Shown here piece after piece: positions 43,099-55,117 of a DNA stretch of 64,000 nt (the first letter of the stretch is position 1; every line of letters starts with the position of its first letter). The translations under genes and the position numbers were made by a program. The notes under the pieces were generated by a model. That model made no database searches. It worked only from the letters and a program-made list of their open reading frames with translations, and had not been told where the DNA came from. The stretch comes from Tausonia pullulans (lineage: Eukaryota; Basidiomycota; Tremellomycetes; Cystofilobasidiales; Mrakiaceae): the NCBI GenBank assembly GCA_951802195.1, contig OX637624.1, positions 868,001 to 932,000 of the forward strand, written 5' to 3'.

Positions 43099-45525
43099 GG
43101 CGAGCCGATGGCTTAGGGGGAGAACGGCCGACCTGCAGACAAGGCGAGTAGTCGACTAAAAGATGGCCGGTGGGAAGTGGCCTGACGGTCTGGCGGTTAG
43201 TTGTCTCCCTTGGATGATCCCCTGTTCTCCGATGACTTCGCAGTCGCAGCAGACTTGGTCGTGTGCAGCGCGGAGAAGGGGTTCAGGGGCGGAGTCGAGG
43301 CGGGCGCCTGCTCTTCACTTCACTCCGCCCTCACGCGACCAGCATAAGCGTCCAAGGCCCCCGTTCTCCTTCCTTCGCCCCATTTCGTCCGACCCAAAGA
43401 CATCAGAACTACCGACCAGGCTTTGCGATTCGTCACTGAAACCCCCACACGACGGGGCCATCTTCGGTACCGAGCGCCTAGGGTCCCAGGCCGAGCTGCG
43501 ACATTAACCGCGTAGACTGGGTTTGCTCCTTCTGCTCCGCGGGCCGTATATAGTGACGTACGTTTGCGCCTGTCGCGCGGTGATGGCGCGGCAGAGGCAT
43601 TTGTACTTTAACCTTATGTGCGCCAACCCTCTCTCTAATGCACAAAAAAAGGATTTTCAAGAGGGAACAGGTTGCTTGGGGGAGTCGGAGGACGATCTAG
43701 ACGGCCACGGTGGCGATGAGGAATTGCGCGCGGGCAGGGAAAAGAAGGCTCGTCAGCCGGCTGAGGCGGCCAGCTGAGGTGGGCTGTAGCCTCGGTCTCT
43801 CTCTCTGGCTGGTTTGGTGGTGGCGTTGATACCGATGTTGGGTGAGTAGTCGTGAGATGCGTTGATAGTGTTCGCCTTGTCTCCCTTCTTGCTTCCACCC
43901 ACTTTCCCTTACGTTTTCTGATCATTTTTTTTCCTCTCCTTTATCCCCTCCTCGCGCCTTTTCGCTATTCCCGCTTCTCTCGGGAGCCCCCGCGCACTAG
44001 CGCAGCGCCACCATCCCATTGACTATTGTCGTTCTTCTTTTCAACTGCGGGTGATCCAATGGTTAGAACACAAAAAAAGAAGATCAGCGCTGCTCTTCAC
44101 TGATCTTCTTCAATTCTCACACGTTATATGAAACCTTATTCATAATCCCGAGGTCGAGGAATAAACACGGTCAGAGGGTTAGCCCATCAGCACGCATGTC
44201 TCGTCCAGATTCTTTCCCAGCGGGCTTGTACCTTTGCGTCCGCGTATTCCTCCCCTCTGTTGTGAGCTCACCAAGCGTCCCGAAGTTTCGCACGCAGAGA
44301 GGGCGAGGCCTCTTCTTAGGCTGGGAGCGCTCGCTCGCAACCGAAATAAGGTGATAGAGGCCGATATTCAGACTTGAGGGTCGCTCTGGCTTGACCACTT
44401 TCGCAAAACAGCCTAAGGGCCTAGCTACTAGAATTCGCCGGAGGTTCTTGGCATATGTGCATGGATTGCAGCAGATCTCTCCTATCTCGTCGAGCTGGGC
44501 GGGAAGGCGTGTGATGGCTGCGCCCTGCGAGATGCATGCATCGTGCACGGACGAAGGGACAGTCTTGCGCACGCTCGGGATCAAGCGACCAGACAATCAT
44601 AAGCCTTAACATCTAGACATGCTCCTCAGGACTTCGGATTCGAGGCGGTTTACCCAAGTCCTCTAAGAGAAGGGTGCACGGGGGCGCTGAGGAGCAGACG
44701 ACAAGCGTCTTTTTTCTACAGCTTAAACCGTTCGTCTTCTGAGCCGTCCAATTCGAAAAGTCCCTTGAGCCGTACCACTCTTCAAAACGGCTGGATGTCA
44801 CACCTTTCGTCTCCCTTACTGCGACCGCGGTTACATGGTTAATTGCATGAATAATAAGGGGAAAGGAGGGGAGGGAGTGATCGACCGCACACCGTTGACA
44901 TAACATGACACACGAGCCGACACTGCCCGCAACCCTGCGACGCCCTGGGCACACGACCCCAAAAAGATGTTAAGGGTGAAACGAGCCTGAGGGGTTGTGG
45001 GTCCGAGGATGCTCATTACGATCGAAAATTGGACGGCTTGGCCATCTGTGAAGAAGGCTGCTTAGAAAAGGACAGGCGCGTATGATCGCGCTGAGGAGTA
45101 CACTTGCCGGACGGCACCTGGCTGGGATCTTGTTAATGGAATGAATCTGAAAATCTGTCTGCAGGACAACGTAACGTATCCAATGACTGCTGCCGTTCCT
45201 TCCCCCCGCTTCTCTCGATCTTTTTCGCGATGTCGTGAGCTCGACGGGTACACTCCGTATGTCGAAACTCTGACAACTGCTAGCTGCCCTCGGAGTCATC
45301 GCCGCCTTTGTGCTCCCAAGAATCCGATTGAACCGACTAGCTGGCTGGCTGACCCGGATCAGTTTGTTCTCATCTCGCGATCTTGTATTCAAAAGATCTG
45401 CTGCGTCTCCTGGCGACTGACAACAACGCCGCCTGAACGTGTCCGTTCTCATAGCGCTTGTTTTCTTCCCCCTTTACCCCGAGGAATGACCGTTCCTTTG
45501 CAGATGCAGAGACATTTGCTTGGAA
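43099..45525. other. Large intergenic region (2.4 kb)
   Basis: No gene can be supported. The right part contains an open minus-strand frame (44596-44171) with no ATG near its beginning and no recognisable motif, and an open plus-strand frame (45141-45848) antisense to the next gene. A perfect 9-bp inverted repeat, GAAGATCAG and CTGATCTTC with a 12-base loop, lies at 44079-44108. The left end holds the stealth gene's promoter. Confidence 0.4.
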
Positions 45526-46169
45526 TCAGCTTGACGATGATGCCGGAGCAACGTCCGTCACCCGCTCGAGACACTGAGCGAGCCGACCACCCTCGGCGGC
45601 GCCCTCCGTCTCCCTCAACCATCCCTCTGCGGTCGCCCGCGGAACCTCGAACTCCCGCACCTGACGGAGTACGGAAAGTCAGTCAGCAGTCAGTCAGCTT
45701 GCCTGGAAAGCTGGTCGGTCCGTTCTCTCGAGGACAGCGCGGAATGGGGGACGCACGAGCAGGTCCACGTCCTCCCAGAACGACGCGTCCTCGGCCCCCG
45801 CGGCGGCCTCAGGCTTGGGCCGGTTCTGCTTCTCGTACTCAGCATTGAGGATGGAGCGGGCGACAGTCTCAAGCGTCGTCTTGGAGTAGTGACCTCCGTC
45901 GGCGAACTGAAAGGGCAACAGAGGCGGAGAAGGCGGGCAGTCGCACACACGCGCAAGGACGGTCCGACGCGCGAAGGGAGACGAGCCGTGAAGGAAGTAA
46001 GGCAAACAAGCAGGAAGGAAGAGCAAATACGGAGGACATCGTCAGTATCTGGCGCGGGACAGCGCGTATCTAGTCTCTCTCGACTAGATAGCGCGACGAA
46101 ACAGGACTGCGCGAGGGGACGGACCTCTTGGATGACATCGCCGATGGGGCGCCTGGGGGCAGCGGACAT
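45526..46169 (-). CDS. Unrecognised small protein, three exons, one GC-AG intron
   Basis: Conceptual product of about 126 residues: MSAAPRRPIGDVIQE joined to FADGGHYSKTTLETVARSIL, then NAEYEKQNRPKPEAAAGAED, FWEDVDLLVRPPFRAVLERT, and the last exon VREFEVPRATAEGWLRETEG ending VAPASSSS. Exon 1 ends at gag|gtccgt and exon 2 starts after ctttcag. The second intron begins gcaagc and ends cgtcag, a GC-AG intron of about 42 bases; the frame is kept on both sides. The product is acidic in the second half and has no signal peptide or membrane segment. I do not recognise the family; the helical pattern could fit a small subunit of a nuclear complex, but that is a guess. Divergent from the UBX gene, 958 bp apart. 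Confidence 0.6.
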
Positions 46170-47127
46170 GATGGAGATTGGAACGAAAAGAAGAGGACGA
46201 GAGAGCTGAGACTGGGCAGGTGCGAGACGAGTGACGCTGGTCGAAGGAGAAGGTGAGTTGACGCGAACGAGTCGCGTATGACGCTCTTCGACCCGACCGT
46301 CGTCAAGTGTCATCTCTCCCTCGCCCATTGATCTGGTCCTTTCAATGCATTCGACCTGAGAGCCCTCGCTCCAAATAGCCTCGTTCCCCTCAACAAACAC
46401 AGTCGTCTCCTATCTCTAAGAGAATGTGCAAAGAACCGTGCGCCTCACGTAACCGCTGTCTCTGCTTCTCGAAGAAAGAAACTGGCCAGCCGTCTCGCTC
46501 GTCTTCTTCTCCTTCAACCACGTCCGGCAAATTACCTATCTGCTCATGCGCGAGCTCGGTGGGCTCGCCCCCTTGCTTGTCGCTCCATAGCTGTAGAGGT
46601 CCAGACAACTGCGACAAGACCGAACCCCCCCGCCCTGAGCCGCCGATAAACGTCGTTCGCCTCGGCTGGCGGCCTCGCACCTGCTTGCTAGCAATGGCAC
46701 CTGAGCTTGACCGTCATGTTGGACGGGCGATGCGGCGGAGCGGGGAGGGGCTTCCGACATAAAACAATCACACGGAGCTGGTACCTCAGACATGGGGATG
46801 CAGCGAGGAGGTGGGATCACCTAGTTGGACGGACATGCTTCTCGGCCGTTCCCCTCCTTTTTTATCTTGATGATGCCATTCATTCTCCTTGGAAACCTTT
46901 CTGGCTTGTGCGTGCACGCAAAGGAAACATCAGTCTTGGAGAACGAGAATGGGACACCAGATCGGGACTGGCCTCTGATGAAGAAACATAAGGGGGCGGG
47001 CTCGTCGACTGGGCGACACGAGCGGCTCAACCACGTTCCGCCCTCGCCGCCAACCACCATCGCCTCGCCTCGACCGCTCGCCCGCACTCGTCGCCCTTCT
47101 CTCTCCGCCTCCTTTCCATCCCTCTCG
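46170..47127. promoter_or_regulatory. Divergent promoter region of the unknown small gene and the UBX gene
   Basis: 958 bp between two head-to-head start codons. No open frame here has recognisable content. The 90 bases before the UBX ATG are C/T-rich (cgccctcgccgccaaccacc and on). Confidence 0.45.
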
Positions 47128-49701
47128 ATGTCCGACCTGACAGCAGAGCAGGCCGCGGCGCTCGACCAGCTCGTCGCCATCACCGCCCCGGCGACCGATG
47201 CCGATCGGGCGCGCGATGTCCGCGTCCTTCATGAGACCGGCTTCAACGTTCAGGTCCGTCCCCATCTATGTTTCATCTCCGAGGGCTCTCAGATGTTGGC
47301 GGTGTCGACGGCGATGGAACGGGAGGCGGGGCGGCGACGCCGACAGCGATGGCGGCTTGGGTGAGGGGAAGCAGCCGAGCGACGACGACGCGCTGGCATC
47401 ATCGCGTTATGCTCGTTTTCCCGCTCTAAGCTCGCGAGACGGGAAGGAGGTATGGCCCTGTCCTGCCTGCTCCCTTAAGGCAATCCTATATGCAGCTGGC
47501 ATGCGCCTCACCTAGACGGCTGGGCATTGTTCCTCGCTGCCGACCATGGCCAGCAACTGCCCGTGCGCGTGTTGAGTTGATGGGTCAGGCCATACGAGCG
47601 CCAGCCATGGGAAAGGGCGAGGGGGGGGGGGAGAGGGGGGGAGAGAACGCATATCGACTCAGAGTGACCTAACGCTACAGGCAGAGTCCTCTCGACTGTC
47701 TTCTTGACCCTCCATCCTGGGGTCCGCCAGCACGACGAAACGACGCTCCTCCTCTTCGGGCGGCCGTCGGCTTCTTCCGGGCACCCGAGGTCCCATCGAT
47801 CTCCAGTCCAGCAACTAACCTCTCTTTTTTCATTTTTCACTCAGGCGGCCGTCGAGGTCATCTTCTCATCCCCGCCAGTGGCATCATCTTCTATCTCTTC
47901 GTCGTCACGCCCTCCGACCGCCTCATCCCGGCCAGATCGGTCCGCTTCGTACACCTCCATGGACATCGACGACTCGGACCAGGCCTTGCCTCTCGTTAAC
48001 GGTGGCTCATCCCCCTCCTCCAGTCAGACACCTCCAAGCGCGACTCTCCGTCGGACGGCGGGTCTGCGTCTTCCGCGTGGAGTTCGGGGCATCACCCGTG
48101 TGGGACTTGGCCTCGGCTTTACGCTCTACTCCATCGTTCTCTGGCCGCTCGGCGTGCTCTGGGGGATCGTTGTCGCCGGGTGGAGCTGGCTAGGTGAGTC
48201 AGCGGGCGAGCGAGTAGACAACCATCCCAAGCGTTCCAGTGCTCGCGCTGAACCCACCCGCCACGTCAGTCCCCTACCTCCCATCAGTCATCCGAGCTGC
48301 CCTGCCCTACTCCATGCTGTCTTCGAGCCGTCCCATCCGCCGCTCCGGCACACGCGCCTCAGGTTCCGCAACGTTGCGCTTCGTGCACTCGCTCGAAACG
48401 CTCACAGGCGCCCGGTCGCCCTTGACTCTCGGGTCTCGCGCGGAAGAGGAGGCGGTCACCACTGCTACTTCGTCGTTGTCTCATGGGAAGCGAGACAACG
48501 ATCAGGTGGAGCAGGAGCATGAGGAATCCGGGAAGGAGCTGCCCGAGTTCTTCGTCGGGTCATACGCGAGCGCGCTGGAGCTTGCGAAGCGCGAGGGCCG
48601 GGTGGTGCTCGTCGGGCTGTTCAGCGAGGCTCATCAAGGAGATGCTGAATGGAAGAAGTACGTCTGGGTATCACTCTAACGAGGAAGACTTTGAGCTGAT
48701 GGACGGTCCTCTTTTCCAGGAATGTTCTTACGGATCCGGAGCTTGTCGCGACGATCAAGCAGCACAACATCATCTTTTACGCCGGAGACGTCCAAGATCG
48801 GGAGCCTTACCAAGGTGCGATGAATTCTGCGCTTTGTCAAGGGTGTCTCGCGAGGTATTCGTCGTCTGACCCCGACCGTCCCCCAGTCTCCCGCCTTCTA
48901 CCACCGACGACCTACCCCTCCCTCTCCTTCATCTCTCTCCTCGCCCCCTCCTCTTCCACTACCTCCGCTCCGCCCAAACTCACCGTCCTCTCCCGACTCG
49001 AATCCCCTGGGACGACTGCCTCCCAGCTCGTCCAAACGCTCACTCAATCCGTCCTTCCCCGCGTCAAGCCTACGCTCGACCGTCTCGCGCGAGAGCGTCG
49101 CCTGCGCGAGGAGGAGAGGACGCTGAGGGCCCAGCAGGACGCGGCGTTCGAGAGGGCTGCGAGGGAGGACTATGGGCGGATCATGAAGGCGAGGGAGGCG
49201 AGGGAGCTGGAGGAACGGAGGGAGAGGGAGAAGGAGGCGAGAGTGAGGGCGAAGGAGAGAAGGAGGAGGTTCCTTCGGTGGGCGAGGAAGCATGCGCTTG
49301 GCGAGGAGCCGCCGGCGACTGGTGGAGGTGACGTGATGGTGGTGACAGTGAGGGTCCCGCCTGGGAGGGAGGTCCACCGGAGGCGGTTCGAGGCCGGCAT
49401 GCCGCTCGACAGGGTCTTTGTCTGGGCGGAGACGCTCTGTGTCTCGGATGCAGACGAAAATGAGGATGAGGAGGAAGGAGGCATTCCCACAGAGGCGGAG
49501 ACGACCTCGCTTGGGTTCCGACTCGCGACGAGCTACCCGCGTCGGGTCCTCGAGCGCGAGGGCACCGTCGGAGGGTGCGAGGCCCTGCGTGCTGGTGGAG
49601 GGGTGCTCGTCTTGGAGCGGACAGATGGGGCGGCCGACGACGATGCTGAGGGCGCCGAGGAGGCGGTTGAGGATGAGGACGACGACGAGGACGACGAGTA
49701 G
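47128..49701 (+). CDS. UBX-domain ERAD adaptor (Ubx2/FAF2-UBXD8-like)
   Basis: ER/lipid-droplet membrane protein that recruits Cdc48/p97 to ubiquitinated substrates. Domain order fits FAF2: an N-terminal UBA-like helix pair (MSDLTAEQAAALDQLVAITA, HETGFNVQ joined to AAVEVIFSSP), a hydrophobic hairpin (VGLGLGFTLYSIVLWPLGVL then WGIVVAGWSWL), the UAS thioredoxin-like domain (FFVGSYASALELAKREGRVV, VLVGLFSEAHQ, NVLTDPELVATIKQHNIIFY), a charged coiled coil (RRLREEERTLRAQQDAAFER and on) and a C-terminal UBX domain (VMVVTVRVPPGREVHRRRF, LGFRLATSYPRRVLEREGT). It ends in a long acidic tail of Asp/Glu. Exon 1 and exon 2 are separated by an unusually long intron of 591 bases (47254-47844); the UBA sequence reads smoothly across it. 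Confidence 0.87.
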
Positions 49702-49980
49702 GCTGCCGTTCTCTTCTGCATGGCTTTGATTGCTTTGCTTTGGCAAGGTCGGGATGGTAATATTTTTGTTCGAGAAAGGGTGCAACTAGGCCAACAATGT
49801 CTCACGGGAGGAGGGAAGAGAGAGGGGGGAAGGGGGGGGGGGGCGTGTGAGTCGTGAAGAGAGAGCGTAGACGAGCGAATGAGAGGGATGACGAAAGAGG
49901 AAACAGGAACAAAATGAGAGAGGGAAGAAGAAAGAACGAAGCAAGACGAGGTGAAGACTGAATCATTGAGTGGGGGGTAT

Positions 49981-52595
49981 TTAGAACTTCGAGGATGGAA
50001 GCGCTATTGGTCAGCAGACATTTCGTATCGGAATATTCAGAGCGATGGAAGCTCACCCGGACTTGGTAGCTTCCCTGAGCTTTCGTCAGATACCGGACCC
50101 ATTTAACGCTCTGGTAGTTTTGCTTCTCAAAGACCTTGAGGAATCGGACGAGCAGACCCGAAGCAGTGAACATAACGACTGCGAGCAAAGATTGACTTGG
50201 GTCAGCTGAGGAAAGAAGGCAGGCTAATGAGGCGTCGATGATGCACCGGAGAAGTCAATATTGATAGGGGGCCGGGACCAGGCCTGGCGGTGAGTGGTCG
50301 TCGTGAGCTCGGCCTCGGCCGTGAAAGTGCACTCCTGGCCTCCAAGAAGTTTCGGGATCCTAGACGAGAGGGCGGGGTGTCAACTCTGCTTCGCGCGCCA
50401 CGGTGAGTCTCAGGTGGAAGACAACGCACTTCCAAACCACGACGTTCTCGGCCGGCGCATACTTTGCCTTGCCGACGGCAACCTTGCACTCGACACGCGT
50501 CGTATTGAGCGGGGTCGGGATCCGGAGAACAATGCCATTGGCGTTGAGCTTGCCGTCGAAGTTGGTCCGGAGGGAGATCGTGTACTCGACCTTGGACTTG
50601 CCGACCTCATTAACGATCGTGTGCAATTTAAACGGGAGGTTTATGTTTGTCGTCGAGCGGTACCTGGTGATACGAGGGCGCCGTCAGTCGAGAGGGACTA
50701 GCGAGGGCGCAAGACTTGGACTGACCGCATGAGCTCGAATTCGCCGTCTGGTGGGATGAAGGAGATGGACCGATCCGAGTCAAACTTACCGAGCCGGACG
50801 CACTGGTGGAACTGGCAGTCGTCGAGCTCGACCGCGCCATCAAGCGTTTTCGTTCTGTCTCTACCCGAGCGCTTTCGCATGTCAGCGCAGCACGGTTGCG
50901 GCTGGAAAAATCAGGCAAGCCCACGCACGACTTGGCGAGAACGAGCTTGTCGTTGAGACCGAACTTGCACTCGGGGGTACCAGAGAGGTATGCGCGCATG
51001 AGGATCTGGCCGTCAACGTCCGCGCGGAGGACGGTGCCTAAAAGAGATCAAGACAGTGTTCAGTCTTGCGCCTCGTGTAAGCGACAGATGACACTGACTG
51101 ACCCGTTGAGCTCATGAGCAGGTTTACCGTCTCAATGACATCTACGAACGCCTCGTTCTTACGGTATTTGACGTCGGATCGCCGCCAGCTAGTGTTGCCC
51201 GTCGCTTGGATCGTGATCTTGGATGAATCTTCTCGCTGCAGACCGTTCAGAAACCGGGAACAGTATGAGCAATTCCATCTCCTCCTGAACAAGCGCGCGT
51301 GGTACTGACAATGGCGAGGTCCGACTTGATGCCCTCGGTGGTGATATACATCTTAAGTGTATCAGTTTCCGAGTTTTGCGGGTACCCGAAGTCGAGGATC
51401 TCTGCGCGTACGTACAAGAGTACGAGGTCAGCGTTCACCGACCAACCTACACACGTCCGCCATGGCAGCGGGAGGGGGGGGGAAGACAAACCGTCGAGAA
51501 GCTCGTAGATTAGGACAAAGTTGTTCTTGACGCTCTCCTCATCGAGCTTGCTGAAGTAAGCCTTGGAGATGCTGATGAATCGATAGAGGAATTCAAACAC
51601 GAGCGCGGCCGAGGCATTGGTTCTAAGAAATGGGAACGTGTCGTCAGTGCATGGACTCGAGACTGGGGTCAACAGTCCTCGATGTGTCGCAGGTTTAGAG
51701 GAGCAATGAAAGGGAGGAGGGATTCGGGTACCAGTCGCTGCTGCCGAGGGACAGGGAGCGAGACGCGTCGAGCGGCTGACCGACCATGGGAGTTTTAGTT
51801 GGTCTCCGGCGTCCTGTGTAGCCCAAGCCCGGGGCTCCTGGATACAACGATTGGGGAGCAGGTCTTTTGAACCGTTGGAGGGTGTTTCTGAGCATAAGAC
51901 AGACGAAGGGCTCTCTCTCGTCAAGCGAACCGCCGCCTCAACGCGGGACACCCGGTCGGACCCCGAGTCTCGTCTACGAGTCGCCTTACGTTGTCGAGAC
52001 TCCTTGTGATCCCCGCTCTTGGCCCACTATCCATCTCCAATCATAGTCAAAGAGCCAAACTCTGCCCATGATCTCCTCCCAAGTATCGAGGCCAGACTGC
52101 CAGCTGCTGCCTCGTGGGCACGTGAGACCGGTACCTGGCTTACACTCACTTGGTGACCGCCAGGACGTAAATGTTGTTGATACGGACATGAAAGAAGGAC
52201 GTCGAGCCCAGGGTGATGATTGGGGAGCGAACATCCGGGTTGGAGACGACCTGAATTCGGAAGACGTCGGCGATTGACCGTCTGTGCGCGCGTGCGCAAG
52301 AGAGCGAGAGAGCGAGATAGAGGGAGTCAGGCCTCGCTGGCTCAGAGCTGCTGTAGATGTAGAGGCAGGCCACGTACTTGAGGTCTGCCCGGAAGAGCCG
52401 CGAGATGAGGACCTGGAGCAATGATGGCGCAAGGTCAGTAAGGAGGCGACGACGACGTGCACGTCGGGACTGAGACGAGAGAGGGACCGACCTCGCCCTT
52501 CTGATTGAAGATAAAGAAGGCCTGGGAAAATGCGTCAGGTTGTCAGTGTGGGATCCAAACTCTTGATAGATACCGGAGGGCCACACAGAGATCAT
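49981..52595 (-). CDS. APM4: AP-2 clathrin adaptor mu subunit
   Basis: Medium chain of AP-2, which binds tyrosine-based cargo signals and PIP2 during clathrin endocytosis at the plasma membrane. The first coding exon is just ATGATCTCT (MIS), joined to [20 protein letters not shown]. Longin part: [74 protein letters not shown]. Mu-homology domain: [58 protein letters not shown] and [20 protein letters not shown]. The C-terminus [20 protein letters not shown] plus F is the AP-2-specific ending; the final F and stop sit on a separate tiny exon. WRR and NSET stretches separate it from AP-1 mu. A 16-base C run and a further 8 C lie 75 bp upstream of the ATG. Confidence 0.92.
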
Positions 52596-52906
52596 TGGAC
52601 CAGCACCGTAGTAGGAGGAGAGAGAGGGGGATGAACGTCAAGATGAAGGCGAGGCGAGCCAGCCTCAGACCCCCCCCCCCCCCCCACCCCCCCCTTCGGC
52701 TGAGAGCGAGCGCTTGACAGTCCTGTCGCGAACACCTCGACGACGGAACTTCGTGCTCAACTGAATAATAAGACAACGAGGGATTTCCCATGGGACTGAG
52801 AAAGAATGTTTTCATTCGAGAATGTCGTCCGTGCCCGTTGAAGTCGACTGTTCTATCACCTCGACAGGACGGGCTTTGTGGAAGCATCCCATCATCACTC
52901 CTCGGC
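52596..52906. other. Intergenic with poly-C tract, APM4 promoter
   Basis: 311 bp between MCM-BP (3' end) and APM4 (5' end). Positions 52670-52694 are 16 C, one A, then 8 C, so the APM4 sense strand carries a matching G-run in its leader or promoter, which could form a G-quadruplex. Confidence 0.6.
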
Positions 52907-55117
52907 TCATCTGCCAATCATCCTCTCCCCTTCATCCTCCTTCGCTCCCTCTCCCTCCTTCCTCAATCCCTGCTCCAGCTCCCCCAACCTTCCCCTCCTC
53001 TTTCTTTCCCAGTCCCAGACTTCCTCCCAGAGACTCTCCCCCACTTCCGTCTCCCCCCTCGCAACAGATACTCCCCTCGCGAGCCGAATGAGCCGTCCCA
53101 ATTCCTCAGGCTTCATCCCACGCTCGGGGGAGCCGGCGTTGGCCTTGCGGTGGGAGACGAAGGCGTCTTGGATCTTGGTGGCGGTGGATTCGGGGAGAGT
53201 GGGAGGGGCCGAGGTGAGCGGGGCGTGGTGCAGGAGGGAGCGGAAGGCGGCGAGAGTCGAGGAGGAAGGAGGAGCCGCCATCGTCGAAGGGGAGGGATTC
53301 GGCAGAAGGGGAAGCGCAAGATCCGTCTATGGGTAGGGAGGAAAGAACATGACTTCGTCAGCGAGGAATTCCCTTCTCCCCTTCTTAAGACAGACAAAAA
53401 AAAACGCACCTTGATGAGCCCACCTCTCCCCTCACCCAGGACTATTGTCCTCCCGCCCTTCCAATCAAACGCAAACTCCGAGAAAGGGAACCGATACCCG
53501 ACCTTGCCCTGCCCGACGAGCCTCACAAGCTCTTCGAGGTTCCGTACCCCCTGGGCGCCGAGCTTGCCGCCGGGGCCGAGCGGACGCTCGTCGATGAGGA
53601 GGGTTGCGTTCGCGGGGAGCTGGAGGGCGCCGGCGTGGAGATCTTCGGTCGTGTCCTCAGCATCGTCGTCCTCCTCCTGTTCATGAGAGTTTGTTGCCTG
53701 GGAGTCAGACTTAACCTCGGTGGAGGCGCCGTCCGAGGAGGAGCGAGAAACAATCGAAGAGGAAGTCGTCGGGAGAGATTGCGGAGAGAAGGTGGCCTTG
53801 TTGAGAAGTGCGATCGAGAGCGGGATGGTGGGAAGCACTGGTAGGAGTTGGGCAAGCGCTGCCTTGAGACTCGGCGGCTCCGATGAAGATAGGAGAGAGA
53901 TCGAGAGCGGCCTGGGAGAATAGGATCAGAGTGTCGGTTGGTAGCTCTTGCGATGAACCTCAGGTGAGACTTACACTTGGTCGACACCCGTCGCAGCTGT
54001 CGACGAGCAAAGCACGCCGAGGAGGTACGAGGCTGTCCAGGGCTCCGGGTCACCAAGCGCTTGCTGAAGATACGTCAAGAGGGCGTCGTGCGTTTCGCGG
54101 TGCTTCCCTCGAGGCAGCTCCGGGAGGAAAGACGGGAGAGAAGCGTCGGGCCGAGGGAGGACGTGGATGATCGGGAGGGGCGGAGACGAGCTGCGCGAAG
54201 ACGACGTTAGCAGGCATCTGGAAAAAGGCAGAGAGGGCCTGCCAGAAAGCTTACGGAGAGAAAGTCAGGATTCCTGTGAAGGTTTGGACAGTCGTCGGGC
54301 TGAGGGCCATGAGGTCATACGTCTTGATGAGTTTCGAGGAGTGAAGGGCGGGGGGAAGGGGTCAGTCGAGGGCCATCAGTCATCCTACTTCCTTCCCACT
54401 GAAAAGCTCACCTTGATGAAGGCGCCGATCGATTCGAGCGCCGACCCAGAGCGGCCAGCCTGGAGGTGAGGGAACTTGTGTGCAACGAAGGCTTGAGGTG
54501 CGCGCGTGTCGAACGCAGCAAACGAGGTGCCGGTGTGGTACTAGGTATCAGGTGATAGCAGGACGTCAGTCCGATGGAGTCTCCACGCAGATTGCTTCGC
54601 TACGAAACGCGAGATCAAGATCCCTCCCGCATCCTTTTCACCCCACCCGCATTGCATAGATCGACGCATCTGTCCTGCATGTTGAGAGAGCTGACTCACT
54701 CACCTCGTCAACCCAAGCAGATTCCCCCGGTACACCAACTGCCCAAGCGACACCCCTCTCCCGGAGTCTCCCATAATCAATGGCGTCTCCCTCAGCCTCT
54801 GCACTGCCGGGAAGGAGGAAGAGTTCATTGGCGTAGGTCGTGTCCTGCAGCATGCATCGAAAGGAGACAAGCGTGCCCTCCTGAGAGTCGGGGCGGAGGG
54901 CGGGGATCCGGGTGAATGGGCCAGCGAGGGTCTCGAGGAGTGAGGCAACTGTGCAAGAGGACGGTATGACGAGTCAGTCACAGAGGAACGTCAGTCGCGT
55001 ACGAAAGAGAGGACGTGACGGACGCGTTGAGGCCGAAGGAGTTGAGCCCGGCGAGGAATGAGCGAGTGCAGTCTCGATGATCTCAGCAACCGAGAGGGCA
55101 GTCTGACGAGACGACAT
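52907..55117 (-). CDS. Minichromosome maintenance complex-binding protein (MCM-BP)
   Basis: Nuclear protein that binds MCM2-7 subunits and aids MCM assembly, unloading and cohesion. Diagnostic pieces: LAGPFTRIPALRPDSQEGTL with VSFRCMLQDTTYANELFLLP (the early 'FRCMIQD' motif), APQAFVAHKFPHLQAGRSGS, TYDLMALSPTTVQTFTGIL, QMPANVVFAQLVSAPPDHPR, LPTIPLSIALLNKATFSP and the hallmark LLIDERPLGPGGKLGAQGV, RNLEELVRLVGQGKVGYRFP, FSEFAFDWKGGRTIVLGEGR. The C-terminus is helical and charged, ending ERMIGR. About seven introns. The 5' end is uncertain: the ATG at 55117 (MSSRQTALSVAEIIETALA) splices in phase through a gtccgt donor to the next exon, but an ATG at 55260 or an extra exon is possible. Divergent from RCF1. 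Confidence 0.8.

Noticed and set aside
44079-44108. Hairpin GAAGATCAG...CTGATCTTC as a possible terminator or small RNA
   Set aside because: No adjoining gene end or U-run in the right place; a 9-bp inverted repeat in 64 kb is not unusual by itself.
44171-44596. Open minus-strand frame of about 140 codons
   Set aside because: It starts directly after a stop with no ATG near its beginning, has no flanking splice pattern I could complete and no recognisable motif.
45141-45848. Long plus-strand open frame
   Set aside because: Its right half is antisense to the better supported three-exon gene at 45526-46169, and the translation is low-complexity Pro/Arg-rich.
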